A DNA stretch of 57,536 nucleotides from Brevundimonas sp. GTDB taxonomy: Bacteria; Pseudomonadota; Alphaproteobacteria; Caulobacterales; Caulobacteraceae. Shown piece after piece: positions 47,241-56,285 of this stretch. Both the position numbers and the translations under genes were made by a program. The notes under the pieces are model-generated. The model was not told the origin of the DNA and did no database searches. It saw only the letters and a program-made list of their open reading frames with translations. Each line of letters begins with the position of its first letter. The first letter of the stretch is position 1. Where the stretch lies: the NCBI RefSeq assembly GCF_016463485.1, contig NZ_JAEMRD010000002.1, forward strand, positions 31,284 to 88,819, written 5' to 3'.

Positions 47241-48175
47241 GGCTGGACCTCCAGTTCCTTGGATGCGGGGCGGCCGATGAAGTCGCGCGGGCTGGCCCGG
47301 ACGTCGTCGATCAGATCCTGAAGCGAGCCGGTCGCCTCATTCAACTCCTCGATCGTCTGGGTCAGTTGCGGCAGGCCGGTGGTGGCGAAATCACCCAGCG
47401 GCCGTTCCAGCGAACTCACCGAACGGTTGGCCGAGGCGATGGCCGCCTGGGCTTCCTCGGTGGCCTTGTTGATGTTCTCGATGGCCTGCCGACCGTCGGT
47501 GTTGATCAGCCGGCGGGCGTCGGCACCCAGGGCCTGGTACTCGGCGACGGCCTCGTTCGCCTTGGTCAGGGCCTGTTCCAGCTGGTCGAACATGCCCTTG
47601 CGGGCGTTCAGCTCGTTCGAGATCGTCTCGACATTGTTCAACGTGGTCGAGAACGAGCGGATGTTGTCGTCTGACAGCACCCGGTTAATCCGGTTCAGCG
47701 CATCCACCGTCTGGGCCAGAACGGTGCCGGACCCGCTCAGCAGCTCGGCGATCGGCGAGGGCTGGCTCTGGATCACCGGGATGACGTTCTCGGGGTACTG
47801 GCTCTTGAGCAAGGCGCTGCCCTCGGTGCCCGGCGTGATCTGGACGTAGTTCAGGCCGGTAATGCCTTGCGGCTCCAGCTGGGCGCGGGATGTCACCCGA
47901 ACCGGCGTCGTGGCGTCCAGACGGATGCGGGCGATGACCTGATCGCCCTTCTTGGGATCCAGGTTCAGGTCGGTCACCTCACCGACCCGGATGCCGTTGA
48001 AGTGGACTTCGCCGCCTTCCGACAGACCGTTCACCGGCCCTGAGAACACGATGTCGTAAACGTCGTAGTCGTCGTTGAACTGCAACCGGGCCAGCCAGAT
48101 CGTGAACACGATCAGGGCCGCGACCAGGGCGACTGTGGCGATGCCGACGGCGGCGTAGTGGGCGTCTCGTTCCAT
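47237..48175 (-). CDS. mlaD: MlaD-family (MCE) lipid transport protein
   Basis: One N-terminal membrane helix (VGIATVALVAALIVFTIWLA) and one MCE domain (about 38-118, with VNGLSEGGEVHFNGIRVGEV and PQGITGLNYVQITPG), then a long helical tail likely forming a tunnel-like coiled bundle. The start at 48175 has GAGG four to five bases upstream; an open frame reaching 48244 would run into the ATPase gene. It acts in the periplasm between permease and outer membrane in phospholipid trafficking. Confidence 0.9.
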   Translation of the reverse strand: MERDAHYAAVGIATVALVAALIVFTIWLARLQFNDDYDVYDIVFSGPVNGLSEGGEVHFNGIRVGEVTDLNLDPKKGDQVIARIRLDATTPVRVTSRAQLEPQGITGLNYVQITPGTEGSALLKSQYPENVIPVIQSQPSPIAELLSGSGTVLAQTVDALNRINRVLSDDNIRSFSTTLNNVETISNELNARKGMFDQLEQALTKANEAVAEYQALGADARRLINTDGRQAIENINKATEEAQAAIASANRSVSSLERPLGDFATTGLPQLTQTIEELNEATGSLQDLIDDVRASPRDFIGRPASKELEVQP

Positions 48176-48183
48176 CTCGATCC

Positions 48184-48987
48184 TCAGGCGGCGGACTTGG
48201 TCGCCGCGCGTCCACGCGGCCCCAGGAAGTATTCCTTGATCCACGGATGGTCGGATTTCTCCAACTCCTGCACCGTGGCCTTTTCGACGACCCGCTTGTC
48301 AGCCAGCACTGCGACCTTGTCGCAGATCGCGTACAGACTATCGAGGTCGTGCGTAATCATGAAGACGGTCAGCCCCAGATCGTCCGACAGGTTCCGGATC
48401 AGGGCGTCGAACGCCGCCGCACCGATGGGGTCCAGCCCCGCCGTCGGCTCGTCGAGGAACAGCAGTTCCGGGTCGAGCGCCAGGGCCCGGGCCAGGCCGA
48501 CCCGCTTCTTCATTCCGCCCGACAGTTCGGCCGGCTTCTGGTGATGGCTCTCGGGCTTGAGGCCGACCATGGCGATCTTCATCTCGGCCAGTTCGCGGAT
48601 CGTGTCCTTGGACAGCCGCGTATGCTCCACCAGGGGCGAGGCGACGTTCTCGAGAACCGTCAGGGACGAGAACAGGGCACCCTGCTGAAACAGGGTCCCG
48701 GTCCGTTGCTCGATATCGGCCGACTGTTGGGACGTCAGGTCGCCGGTGTCGTGGCCGAAGATGCGGATTGTGCCGCCCTCGGGCTGCTTCAGGCCGATGA
48801 TGGAGTTCAGCAGAACGGTCTTGCCCGTGCCCGACCCGCCGACGACGCCCAGAACCTCGCCGCGCTTCACGTCCAGGTCCAGGTCGCGGTGGATGACCTG
48901 TTCCCCGAACTGGCTCAGCAGACCGCGCACCTCGATCAGGTTGTCGCCGTCATAGGAACCGATGGCCTCGCCCTTTTCCGCGCTCAC
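48184..48987 (-). CDS. mlaF: ABC transporter ATPase, MlaF-like
   Basis: Nucleotide-binding subunit of 267 residues with Walker A GGSGTGKT, signature LSGGMKKRVGLARAL and Walker B LLFLDEPTAGLDP. The GTG start at 48987 overlaps the permease stop (GTGA), so the pair is translationally coupled. The frame is open further upstream, but there it runs through the permease gene and has no family similarity. Confidence 0.93.
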   Translation of the reverse strand: MSAEKGEAIGSYDGDNLIEVRGLLSQFGEQVIHRDLDLDVKRGEVLGVVGGSGTGKTVLLNSIIGLKQPEGGTIRIFGHDTGDLTSQQSADIEQRTGTLFQQGALFSSLTVLENVASPLVEHTRLSKDTIRELAEMKIAMVGLKPESHHQKPAELSGGMKKRVGLARALALDPELLFLDEPTAGLDPIGAAAFDALIRNLSDDLGLTVFMITHDLDSLYAICDKVAVLADKRVVEKATVQELEKSDHPWIKEYFLGPRGRAATKSAA

Positions 48988-50102
48988 AGGTTCAGCTCCA
49001 GGAAGACCAGAGCAAAGATGGCGTCCAGCAGGATGATGGCAAAGATTGCCTGCACCACCGCCGCCGTGACCCGCCGGCCCAGGCTCTCCACGTCCCCCGA
49101 TACCGCCATGCCCTGGCGACAGCCGATGGCGGCGATGACGATTGCGAACACTGGGGCCTTGATCATCCCGACCATCAAATGCGTGCCCATGTTTGGGTCC
49201 TCGCTGATGCGCTGGATGAAGAAGGCCGGGCCGTAGTCGAGCTGGCTCCACGTCACCAGCAGGCCGCCGAAGAAGCCCGACACCATGCCGATGAACGTCA
49301 GCAGCGGCATCATCAGCACCATGGCCGCGAGCCGGGGGATCACCAGGGCCTGGAACGGATTGACGCCCATCACCTGCATGGCGTCCACCTCCTGGTTCAT
49401 CCGCATCGACCCGATCTCGGCAGCGAAGGACGAGGCCGAACGACCGGCCAGCAGGATGGCGGTAATCAGCACCGCCAGCTCGCGCAGCACCGCCACGGCG
49501 ACCAGCTGGACCGTGAACACCCCGGCCCCGAACTGGGTCAACAGGTTGGCCCCCAGGAAGGCGATGACGGCACCGATGAAGAAATTGGTCACGGCGACGA
49601 TGGGCAGGGCGTCCAGCCCCGATCGCTCGGCCTGGCTGAACCAGGCGGCCCAGCGAATCCGGCCGGGACGGGCCAGCGCCGTGCCCGTCGAGGTGATCAA
49701 CCGGCCTAGGAAGGCCATCGAGAGGACAAACTCGGCCCCGACGTCGGCCACGCCATGGCCGATCTTGGAGAAGGTCTGGGTAAACGGATCAGGCTTGCGA
49801 GGCGGAGGTGCGGTCTCGCGCTCCAGCTTCTCGACCATGGCATAGACCCGGCCCGCTTCCGGCCGGTCGGCCCAGGCGTCCGCCGGAAACACGCAGTCCG
49901 AGGCCTGGACGATGACCAGAGCACCGGCCGTGTCGAACCGCCCCAGACCACTGAGATCGACACTGGAAATCTTGCGGCCCGACAGCTTGTCACTGAGTGA
50001 TTGCGCCGACCGACCGAGCCCTGCCGTGGTCCAGTCGCCGGTCAGCCGCAGCCGCGCGCTGCCACCCTGGGCCTCCTCAATCTGGAAATCGGCTGTGCTC
50101 AT
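48984..50102 (-). CDS. mlaE: MlaE-family permease with N-terminal STAS-like domain
   Basis: Inner-membrane permease of about 372 residues. The MlaE core carries VLRELAVLITAILLAGRSAS, RMNQEVDAMQVMGVNPF and a hydrophobic C terminus. The first roughly 95 residues (IEEAQGGSARLRLTGDWT, then VDLSGLGRFDTAGALVIV) resemble a STAS domain, so the usual separate MlaB partner seems fused here. The ATG at 50102 is chosen; the codon before it is a TTG that touches GGGGAG. It is the first gene of the four-gene lipid-transport operon. Confidence 0.92.
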   Translation of the reverse strand: MSTADFQIEEAQGGSARLRLTGDWTTAGLGRSAQSLSDKLSGRKISSVDLSGLGRFDTAGALVIVQASDCVFPADAWADRPEAGRVYAMVEKLERETAPPPRKPDPFTQTFSKIGHGVADVGAEFVLSMAFLGRLITSTGTALARPGRIRWAAWFSQAERSGLDALPIVAVTNFFIGAVIAFLGANLLTQFGAGVFTVQLVAVAVLRELAVLITAILLAGRSASSFAAEIGSMRMNQEVDAMQVMGVNPFQALVIPRLAAMVLMMPLLTFIGMVSGFFGGLLVTWSQLDYGPAFFIQRISEDPNMGTHLMVGMIKAPVFAIVIAAIGCRQGMAVSGDVESLGRRVTAAVVQAIFAIILLDAIFALVFLELNL

Positions 50103-50201
50103 CAACTCCCCTTAACCCAGCTCCGGGACGACGCCCATGGCCAAGCTGTCGTTACGAACGCCGATCCCTCGTTACGGTTCAGCTATGGCGCCTAAAAGGC
50201 G

Positions 50202-51782
50202 TCACATCATCGTCCTCACGCGCCTCAGGTCGGCGAGGAAGGCGGCGCGCTCGCGTGTCTGCGCTTCGGGGTCCGGCAGTCGCAGCAGATAGGACGGATG
50301 GACCGTGATCATGGCCGCCGTTCCATCGTCCAGCGCCAGCGGCTGTCCCCTCTCCCGGGTCACCGCCACCTTGCGGTTCAGCACAGCCAGTGACGCCGTG
50401 GCTCCCAGCGCCAGCACCACCCTGGGCCTCACCAGCCGACGCTCGTGATCCAGCCACCAGCGGCAGGCCGAGACCTCGGACGCCACCGGCGTCTTGTGCA
50501 GACGCCGTTTGCCACGTGGCTCGTGCTTGAAATGCTTGACCGCATTGGTGACGAACACCTCACCGCGATCGATCCCTGCCTCTTCAAGTGCTGCGTTAAG
50601 CACCTGACCCGCCGGCCCCACGAAAGGCCGCCCCGCCAGATCCTCCTGGTCTCCCGGCTGTTCGCCGACGATCATCAACTTTGCCCTCGCCGGCCCTTCC
50701 CCGCACACACCTTGGGTGGCGTCGCGATAGAGCGGGCAGCGGCGACAGGCCTGAACCCCGTGACGCAGCTCTTCCAGGCTGGACGGAATGAACCCCTCGT
50801 CGAATGACCCGTCGCGGTTTGCGCGTGCGATGGCCTTGGCCAGCCGGGCGTTGGGTTCGGAAGGCGCTGACATGACCATCTTGTCGGTGCGGACGGCCGA
50901 TGCCGCGATCAGCTCCGGGATCAGCTTCGCCTCGGGCAGGTTCTTCCAGTATCGCTTGGGCATTTCGCCCTGCATGGTTCGCGTCTTCAGCCGCGCCGGG
51001 TTGAAGGTCGAGGCGTAGTAGGTCTGCCAGAAGGCCTCGATCTCGTCCTCCTGCGGCGCATCCGCGGCGCTGGCCGGCGGGCCGAACGACAAGCCCGCAT
51101 CTTCTTTTGTCATCCCCGCGCCCGGCGGGGACCAGAAGCACGACCCGTCCGGCGTCAGGATGGACCACCGCATGGTCGTGAACCGGTTGACGAAAAAGGG
51201 CGCGGTCTTCTCCAGCACCCGGTGCGCGGGCTCGAACCAGGCGACCCAGGCCTCGCCCGCCTCGTCCTTCACCTCCCGAAACCGGACGAAGGCCTTCATC
51301 TTGTGACTGGCGCGACTGACGTTCTTGGCGCGCTCCATGGCGTCGGCGACATCGACGTCGGAGACGATCTTCATCAGATCGGGCTCGTCGCGCAGCCGCC
51401 ACAGCAGACGGTACATCAGGTCGAACCGGTCGCTCGACCGGTGCAGGATCACTTCCTTGGCGACATCGATGAAGGCCTTGGGGACCGTGAATTCCTTCTC
51501 CTTCCGCTCATCCCGGCGAAAGCCGGGACCCAGTTCTTTGGGCGGTTGAACGGGTGAGATTTGTTCGCCGTCGGGAATCCCTGACGCCATGGTTCGCGAA
51601 AGCACTGGGTCCCGGCTTTCGCCGGGATGAGCGGAGAGGGTTTCAAACAACCCGGCTTGTTGGCTGAGGCCAGCCACGCGAAACACCGCCTCCTCCGGCC
51701 TCACCCCTGCCAGCCGGAACGCCCGCGCCGCCGTGCGCCACCCGTCGAAATCCGTCTCGTGCTCAAGCGTCGCGACCCGCAT
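50202..51782 (-). CDS. DUF4130 / UdgX-type uracil-DNA glycosylase fusion
   Basis: A 526-residue protein. The N-terminal part (about 1-290; VPKAFIDVAKEVILHRSSDR, LLWRLRD, YWKNLPEA) is DUF4130, the usual companion of the radical SAM protein encoded upstream. The C-terminal part (about 330-526) is a family-4/UdgX-like glycosylase with CRRCPLY (Fe-S Cys346, Cys349), GEQPGDQEDLAGRPFVGPAG, KRRLHKTP (425-432; His429 equals the uracil-linking His of UdgX) and TVHPSYLL. The ATG overlaps the preceding stop (TGATG). Residues about 50-98 and 216-229 are encoded by REP-type palindromes, making the N-terminal half longer than expected. Confidence 0.9.
   Translation of the reverse strand: MRVATLEHETDFDGWRTAARAFRLAGVRPEEAVFRVAGLSQQAGLFETLSAHPGESRDPVLSRTMASGIPDGEQISPVQPPKELGPGFRRDERKEKEFTVPKAFIDVAKEVILHRSSDRFDLMYRLLWRLRDEPDLMKIVSDVDVADAMERAKNVSRASHKMKAFVRFREVKDEAGEAWVAWFEPAHRVLEKTAPFFVNRFTTMRWSILTPDGSCFWSPPGAGMTKEDAGLSFGPPASAADAPQEDEIEAFWQTYYASTFNPARLKTRTMQGEMPKRYWKNLPEAKLIPELIAASAVRTDKMVMSAPSEPNARLAKAIARANRDGSFDEGFIPSSLEELRHGVQACRRCPLYRDATQGVCGEGPARAKLMIVGEQPGDQEDLAGRPFVGPAGQVLNAALEEAGIDRGEVFVTNAVKHFKHEPRGKRRLHKTPVASEVSACRWWLDHERRLVRPRVVLALGATASLAVLNRKVAVTRERGQPLALDDGTAAMITVHPSYLLRLPDPEAQTRERAAFLADLRRVRTMM
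51109..51134. repeat. REP-type palindrome inside the UdgX gene
   Basis: A GTCATCCCCGCG...CGGGGACCA hairpin of the same general style as the other REP units here. It is translated in frame as SPPGAGMTKEDA between the conserved CFW and LSFGP positions of DUF4130. Confidence 0.7.
51506..51632. repeat. Twin REP element (perfect 28-base inverted pair) inside the UdgX gene
   Basis: Unit 51506-51533 starts GCTCATCCCGGCGAAAGCCG, and 51605-51632 is its exact reverse complement, 71 bases apart; each unit is also a hairpin. The whole 127 bases are read through without a stop, adding about 45 residues. Confidence 0.9.
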
Positions 51783-53023
51783 CAGAACAGAGTGAGCTGA
51801 ACCGGCTCCGGTTCCCTGACCAGCCGCGCCCGAAGGTCCGCCGCATCCGTCAGCCCGCCCGGCGACCAGTCCAGCGCCGTGATCCACGGCCGCACCTTGT
51901 CGATGCCTCGACACAGCCGCGCGACATCTTCCAGTCGCAGTGTCCGATAGCGCCGAACCCGCATCATCCGGTCGATCGACTTGACCCCCAGCCCCGGCAC
52001 CCGCAGCAGCATCTCCCGATCGGCGATGTTCACATCGACCGGAAACGCCGCCCGGCTGTTCAGCGCCCAGGCCAGCTTGGGATCAATCGCCAGATCCAGC
52101 ATCCCGCCCGTCGTCGCCCCCGCGATCTCGGGCGCAGAAAATCCGTAGAACCGCATCAGCCAGTCCGCCTGATACAGCCTGTGCTCGCGCATCAGCGGCG
52201 GCTTCGACAGCGGCAGCGTCGAACTGGAATCCGGGATGGGCGAGAACGCCGAATAATAGACCCGGCGCAACCCATAACCGCCGTACAGCGACGCGCTGCG
52301 ATCCAGGATCTCGCTGTCCGGAGCGCCGTCTGCTCCGACGATCAACTGCGTGCTCTGGCCTCCAGGCGCGAATTTCGGCGGCTTGACCCGATCGCGCTTG
52401 CCGGGCCGGGCAGCCTCGACGCCGAGCCGAACCTGGCTCATAGCCTTCTTGATCACGCCCATGCTCTTTTGCGGGGCCAGCCGGCCCAGAGCCTCTTCGC
52501 GCGGCAGTTCGATATTGGCCGACAGCCGATCCGCATACAGCCCCGCCGCCTCGACCAGCCGGGGATCGGCCTCGGGGATCAGCTTCAGATGGATATAGCC
52601 GCGGAAATCGTGATCGACCCGCAGCTTCCTCGCCACCTCGACGAGTTGCTCCATCGTATAGTCGCCGGACTGGATGATCCCCGACGACAGGAACAGTCCC
52701 TCGATATAGTTCCGCTTGTAGAAGTTCAGCGTCAGCTCGACGACCTCGTCGACCGTGAACCGGGCCCGCTGCACGTTCGACGACACCCGGTTGATGCAAT
52801 AGGCGCAATCGTAGATGCAGAAATTGGTCAGCAGGATCTTGAGCAGGCTCACGCACCGACCGTCCGGCGTATAGGCGTGACAGATGCCCATCCCCTCGGT
52901 CGAGCCGATCCCCTTGCCGCCGACCGAGTTTCGCTTCGAGGTTCCGGACGACGAACAGGAGGCATCGTATTTGGCGGCATCCGCCAGAACGGCCAGCTTC
53001 TGTCGCAGATCGAGTTGAGCCAT
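51782..53023 (-). CDS. Radical SAM protein, UDG-linked putative DNA repair/modification enzyme
   Basis: A 413-residue protein matching the radical SAM family that is nearly always paired with DUF4130/UDG genes. The [4Fe-4S]/SAM motif is CIYDCAYC (Cys69, Cys73, Cys76), preceded by GMGICHAYTPDGRCVSLLKI. A helix-hairpin-helix-like DNA-binding segment lies near the C terminus (REMLLRVPGLGVKSIDRMMR). No Shine-Dalgarno sequence precedes the ATG; the LexA-type box directly abuts it. First gene of the two-gene repair operon. Confidence 0.92.
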   Translation of the reverse strand: MAQLDLRQKLAVLADAAKYDASCSSSGTSKRNSVGGKGIGSTEGMGICHAYTPDGRCVSLLKILLTNFCIYDCAYCINRVSSNVQRARFTVDEVVELTLNFYKRNYIEGLFLSSGIIQSGDYTMEQLVEVARKLRVDHDFRGYIHLKLIPEADPRLVEAAGLYADRLSANIELPREEALGRLAPQKSMGVIKKAMSQVRLGVEAARPGKRDRVKPPKFAPGGQSTQLIVGADGAPDSEILDRSASLYGGYGLRRVYYSAFSPIPDSSSTLPLSKPPLMREHRLYQADWLMRFYGFSAPEIAGATTGGMLDLAIDPKLAWALNSRAAFPVDVNIADREMLLRVPGLGVKSIDRMMRVRRYRTLRLEDVARLCRGIDKVRPWITALDWSPGGLTDAADLRARLVREPEPVQLTLF

Positions 53024-53038
53024 GTTCGCTGTATGTTC
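53024..53038. promoter_or_regulatory. LexA (SOS) box GTTC-N7-GTTC
   Basis: GTTC at 53024-53027 and 53035-53038 separated by GCTGTAT, a perfect alphaproteobacterial LexA motif. It abuts the ATG of the radical SAM gene and overlaps a GTTCCGGAAC dyad, so it would block the promoter or leader of the repair operon. Confidence 0.75.
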
Positions 53039-53084
53039 CGGAACAGACTCCGGGTCCAGCGTGGCCGTTCGAAATTTTTCGCTT

Positions 53085-54014
53085 TTATCGCAGGTAGTTG
53101 AGCAGCGACGACTCGCCCAGCTTGCTCAGCACCTGGGCCGACGCCTGCACAGCGACCTGTGACAGTTGCAGGTCCGTCAGAGCCCGCGCCAGATCGGCGT
53201 CGGTCTTGGACGCGACCATGGCGTCCAGGGATTCGACCTGCCCCAGATGGCTGGCGTTGGTGGTCTCGACCTGTTTGGCCAGCGAGCCGTTGCGCGCGAT
53301 CACTTCGATCGTATCGGTGCTGGCGGCGTCCAGGCGACTCAGCTGGGCCGTCAGGAAGGTCTTCTGCGCATCCGTCGGCTTGCCGGTCAGCGGGCCTGTC
53401 GCGGGGTCGTCGTTATAGGCCTGGATGTCGCGGAAGATCTGGAAGATGGCGGTGCCGATGTCCTCGGCCAGATAGCCGGTCTGGATCGAGCGCCCCTCAC
53501 CCAGCCGCGACACCGGCGTCAGGCTGTCGTTGTCGAAGGTCGAGGCCACGTCCGGAGCCGCCGCCAGCTGGCCCATGGTCGACACATTGACCGGGGCCTG
53601 TCCTGTATTGCCTCCACCGAACAGATAGACACCCTGGTGTTCGGCGTTCAGCCCGTTCTGGATCGACTGGAACTGGCCACGCAGTTCCAGCATCAGCACA
53701 TCGGCAGACTCCGAGGCCAGCACGCTGCCGATCGCGGCCCGGGCGGTCCCGATGCTGTCGTTGATCTGGTTCAGGGCCTGGTCCTGGGTCGCCAGCTTGG
53801 CGGCGACGGCTTCGCCGGTATCGAGGAAGGACTGCACCCGGCTCGTCGCCGCCTTGAGCGTGGTCAGGTTCTCGGCCCCACGGCCGAACCCCGCCATGTC
53901 GGTGGCGTTCTTCTGGGTCGACAGGCGGGTCTGGGCGTCCGTCTGCTGGGCTTGCGCATTCATCAGGTTCAGCAGGGCCGACTGATAGTTGCCGGGGGTC
54001 GATACGCGGTTCAT
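53085..54014 (-). CDS. flgL: Flagellar hook-associated protein 3 (hook-filament junction)
   Basis: A flagellin-like protein of 309 residues. The N-terminal D0/D1 helix (MNRVSTPGNYQSALLNLMNA) and C-terminal helix (ALTDLQLSQVAVQASAQVLS, ending SLLNYLR) are typical of FlgL; the middle contains HQGVYLFGGGNTGQAPV. The ATG at 54014 overlaps the flgK stop (TGATG), with GGGGAT upstream. It joins hook to filament together with FlgK. Confidence 0.92.
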   Translation of the reverse strand: MNRVSTPGNYQSALLNLMNAQAQQTDAQTRLSTQKNATDMAGFGRGAENLTTLKAATSRVQSFLDTGEAVAAKLATQDQALNQINDSIGTARAAIGSVLASESADVLMLELRGQFQSIQNGLNAEHQGVYLFGGGNTGQAPVNVSTMGQLAAAPDVASTFDNDSLTPVSRLGEGRSIQTGYLAEDIGTAIFQIFRDIQAYNDDPATGPLTGKPTDAQKTFLTAQLSRLDAASTDTIEVIARNGSLAKQVETTNASHLGQVESLDAMVASKTDADLARALTDLQLSQVAVQASAQVLSKLGESSLLNYLR

Positions 54015-56134
54015 CACACCATCCCCAGAAGGACGTCATACATGTCCTTGGCCGACTGGATCAGCCGGGCCGAGGCGTTGAAGGCCTGTTGATAGGTCGT
54101 CATCTTGACCAGCTCCTCGTCCAGATTGACGCCCTCGTAAGCTGACTGCCGAGCCGCCGCCTCGGTCTGAATGGCCTGCGAGCTTTCAGCCCGGGTCTTG
54201 GACGCAGCGGCGCGCGCGCCGATGTCACCGGACAGGTCTGCGGAGTATCGCGCGATCGACTGGGTCCCGCCCACCGATCCGCCCGCCGCCTGAAAGTTCG
54301 CCGACCTGCGACCCGCGTCGGCCAGACCCAGCGCCCCGCGCCCGTCGCCGGCGCTCAGTGCGGTCGCCCCCGCCGCGACACCCAGGTTCAACTGGGCCAG
54401 GGCCAGTTTGCCGGGATTGTTGCGGATGTCGGTCCTCAGCGCGAACCCGTCGGCGCGCGACGACCGGACCCCGGACCCGATGCCGAACAGCTCGGTCAGC
54501 GAGACGCCGGACGGTGTCTGGGTCGTGGTGTCTTCGGCAACTGAAACCACGGCCGGCGGCGATCCGGAGGCCCGGAACGTCACCGCGCCCGTCGTTCCGT
54601 CCAGCACGAAGGCGCCATATCGACCGACCCCGGTCACCGGGCTGTTCAGCGCCGTCAGCAGTTCCGACATCGTGCCCGTTCCCGCCGGCACGGCGACCGT
54701 CAGGTCGCGCAGTCGCGCCCCGCCTTCTTCGGCGAAGCGGAAGGTGACCGTCTCGCCCGGGGTGAAACCGTGCTGGGACGCCGCCGTCAGGCCCACGTCA
54801 TACAGCGCCATCCGGTCGGTCGTGACCAGATCGTTGAGCCCGAAATAGTGCGAGAATCCGCGCCCGGCCTTGTTGGAAGGCGAGGTCGCGTCGTCGGCGA
54901 TGGCCACGCCGTTGGTACCGGTCGCGCTCAGGCTCAGCACTCCGTTGGTGAACGACGCCGTCGCCGCACCGCCGAGCTGAGCGTTCAGGGTCGTCAGAAA
55001 GTTCGCCGGTGTCGTCCCGACCCCGTTCACCGTCATCGACGATCCGGAAAAGACGATGTCAGCCCGCGCCTGTATCACGCCGGACGTGTTGGTCACCGCG
55101 ATCGTGGTCTGGCCGTTGAACCCGGTCAGGGCCGTCTCCAGCGTCTGGCCGACATTGCGTCCGGTCAGGGTCGTCGGCGCGGGCACGCTGGCGTTGGCAT
55201 TGTGGGCGCGGTTCAGCTCGTCGGCGACCCGGGTGATTAGTTCGGCCAGCCGTTCCGCCGTCGCCGGTGCTTCGACATCGCGCAGTTCCAGCAGGCCCTT
55301 GATCTCGCCGCTCTTCAGCCCGTCTGTGAACGACCGCTTCTGGCCGCCCGGCTCGGTGACCCAGACGTCCTCGAAGGTGCTCTCGGCGTTGACCGCGCCG
55401 GCCCCGCGATACTCCAGCGTCGCCGCGCCCTGCCCCGCCAGAAGCAGGCCCGCGGAACTGCGGATAGACACCCCGCCGTTCGAGCGCTGGGACACCTTGA
55501 CGTCCATCAATTCGGCCAGCTGGCTGATCAGTGTCGCCTGTTGGGTTTCCGCACCGGAAGCGTCGCCGTTGATCACCGTGGCCCGCGCGATATCGACGTT
55601 CAGGGTCTCGATATGCTGCAACAGGTCGTTGGCCTTCTCGACCGCCGTCTGGATCCGGCCGTCCGCGTCCTCGCGCACGGACTGGATCTGGGCCGAGATG
55701 CGCGTGGACTCGTCGAACAGGGCTTCGACCTTGAACAGCGCTTCCTGACGCAGCGGCGAGGAGCCCGCGCTCTCGGCCATGGTCGCAAACGACGCGAACG
55801 CCGCATCGACCTGCGAAAAGAAGCCGCTGTTTCCGCCCGGATCACCGAACAGGGTCTGGATCCGGTCGTACAACTCATACCGGACGCCCTGGCGGTTGGA
55901 GTCGGCGCTGGCGTTCAGGCTGGCGGATTGCAGGAACCGGTCGGTGGCCAGGCGAACCCTCGCGACCTCGACGCCGGACCCGACGCCCTCGGTGGTCAGC
56001 GACACCTGCTCGGCGATCTTGCGGACATAGCCGGGCGTGTTGACGTTGGCGACGTTGTCCGAAACCACGCGCAACTGGGTCTGGGCGGCGGACAGCCCCG
56101 AGTTGGCGATGTTCATGATGGAACTCAGCGACAT
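54014..56134 (-). CDS. flgK: Flagellar hook-associated protein 1
   Basis: A 706-residue junction protein. The N terminus MSLSSIMNIANSGLSAAQTQ followed by VVSDNVANVNTPGYVRK is the conserved rod/hook motif, and the C terminus (VNLDEELVKMTTYQQAFNAS, then RLIQSAKDMYDVLLGM) is the FlgK signature. The long Gly/Thr/Ala-rich centre is variable in the family. GGAGG lies seven bases before the ATG. Expected to be a late flagellar gene; a sigma-54-like promoter motif lies about 150 bases upstream. Confidence 0.95.
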   Translation of the reverse strand: MSLSSIMNIANSGLSAAQTQLRVVSDNVANVNTPGYVRKIAEQVSLTTEGVGSGVEVARVRLATDRFLQSASLNASADSNRQGVRYELYDRIQTLFGDPGGNSGFFSQVDAAFASFATMAESAGSSPLRQEALFKVEALFDESTRISAQIQSVREDADGRIQTAVEKANDLLQHIETLNVDIARATVINGDASGAETQQATLISQLAELMDVKVSQRSNGGVSIRSSAGLLLAGQGAATLEYRGAGAVNAESTFEDVWVTEPGGQKRSFTDGLKSGEIKGLLELRDVEAPATAERLAELITRVADELNRAHNANASVPAPTTLTGRNVGQTLETALTGFNGQTTIAVTNTSGVIQARADIVFSGSSMTVNGVGTTPANFLTTLNAQLGGAATASFTNGVLSLSATGTNGVAIADDATSPSNKAGRGFSHYFGLNDLVTTDRMALYDVGLTAASQHGFTPGETVTFRFAEEGGARLRDLTVAVPAGTGTMSELLTALNSPVTGVGRYGAFVLDGTTGAVTFRASGSPPAVVSVAEDTTTQTPSGVSLTELFGIGSGVRSSRADGFALRTDIRNNPGKLALAQLNLGVAAGATALSAGDGRGALGLADAGRRSANFQAAGGSVGGTQSIARYSADLSGDIGARAAASKTRAESSQAIQTEAAARQSAYEGVNLDEELVKMTTYQQAFNASARLIQSAKDMYDVLLGMV

Positions 56135-56285
56135 GGGATCGCCTCCACCATGGCCAAGTCGGCGCCCGGCAAGGCCTTCCGACCGCGCGGCGCTTCTTGC
56201 CCGGCGACGGTATGTTCAATGACCGCCAGGGCCTTGAATTCCTTGAAGATGGCTGATCGCGCCTGTTGCATGAGAGGCGAGGTGC

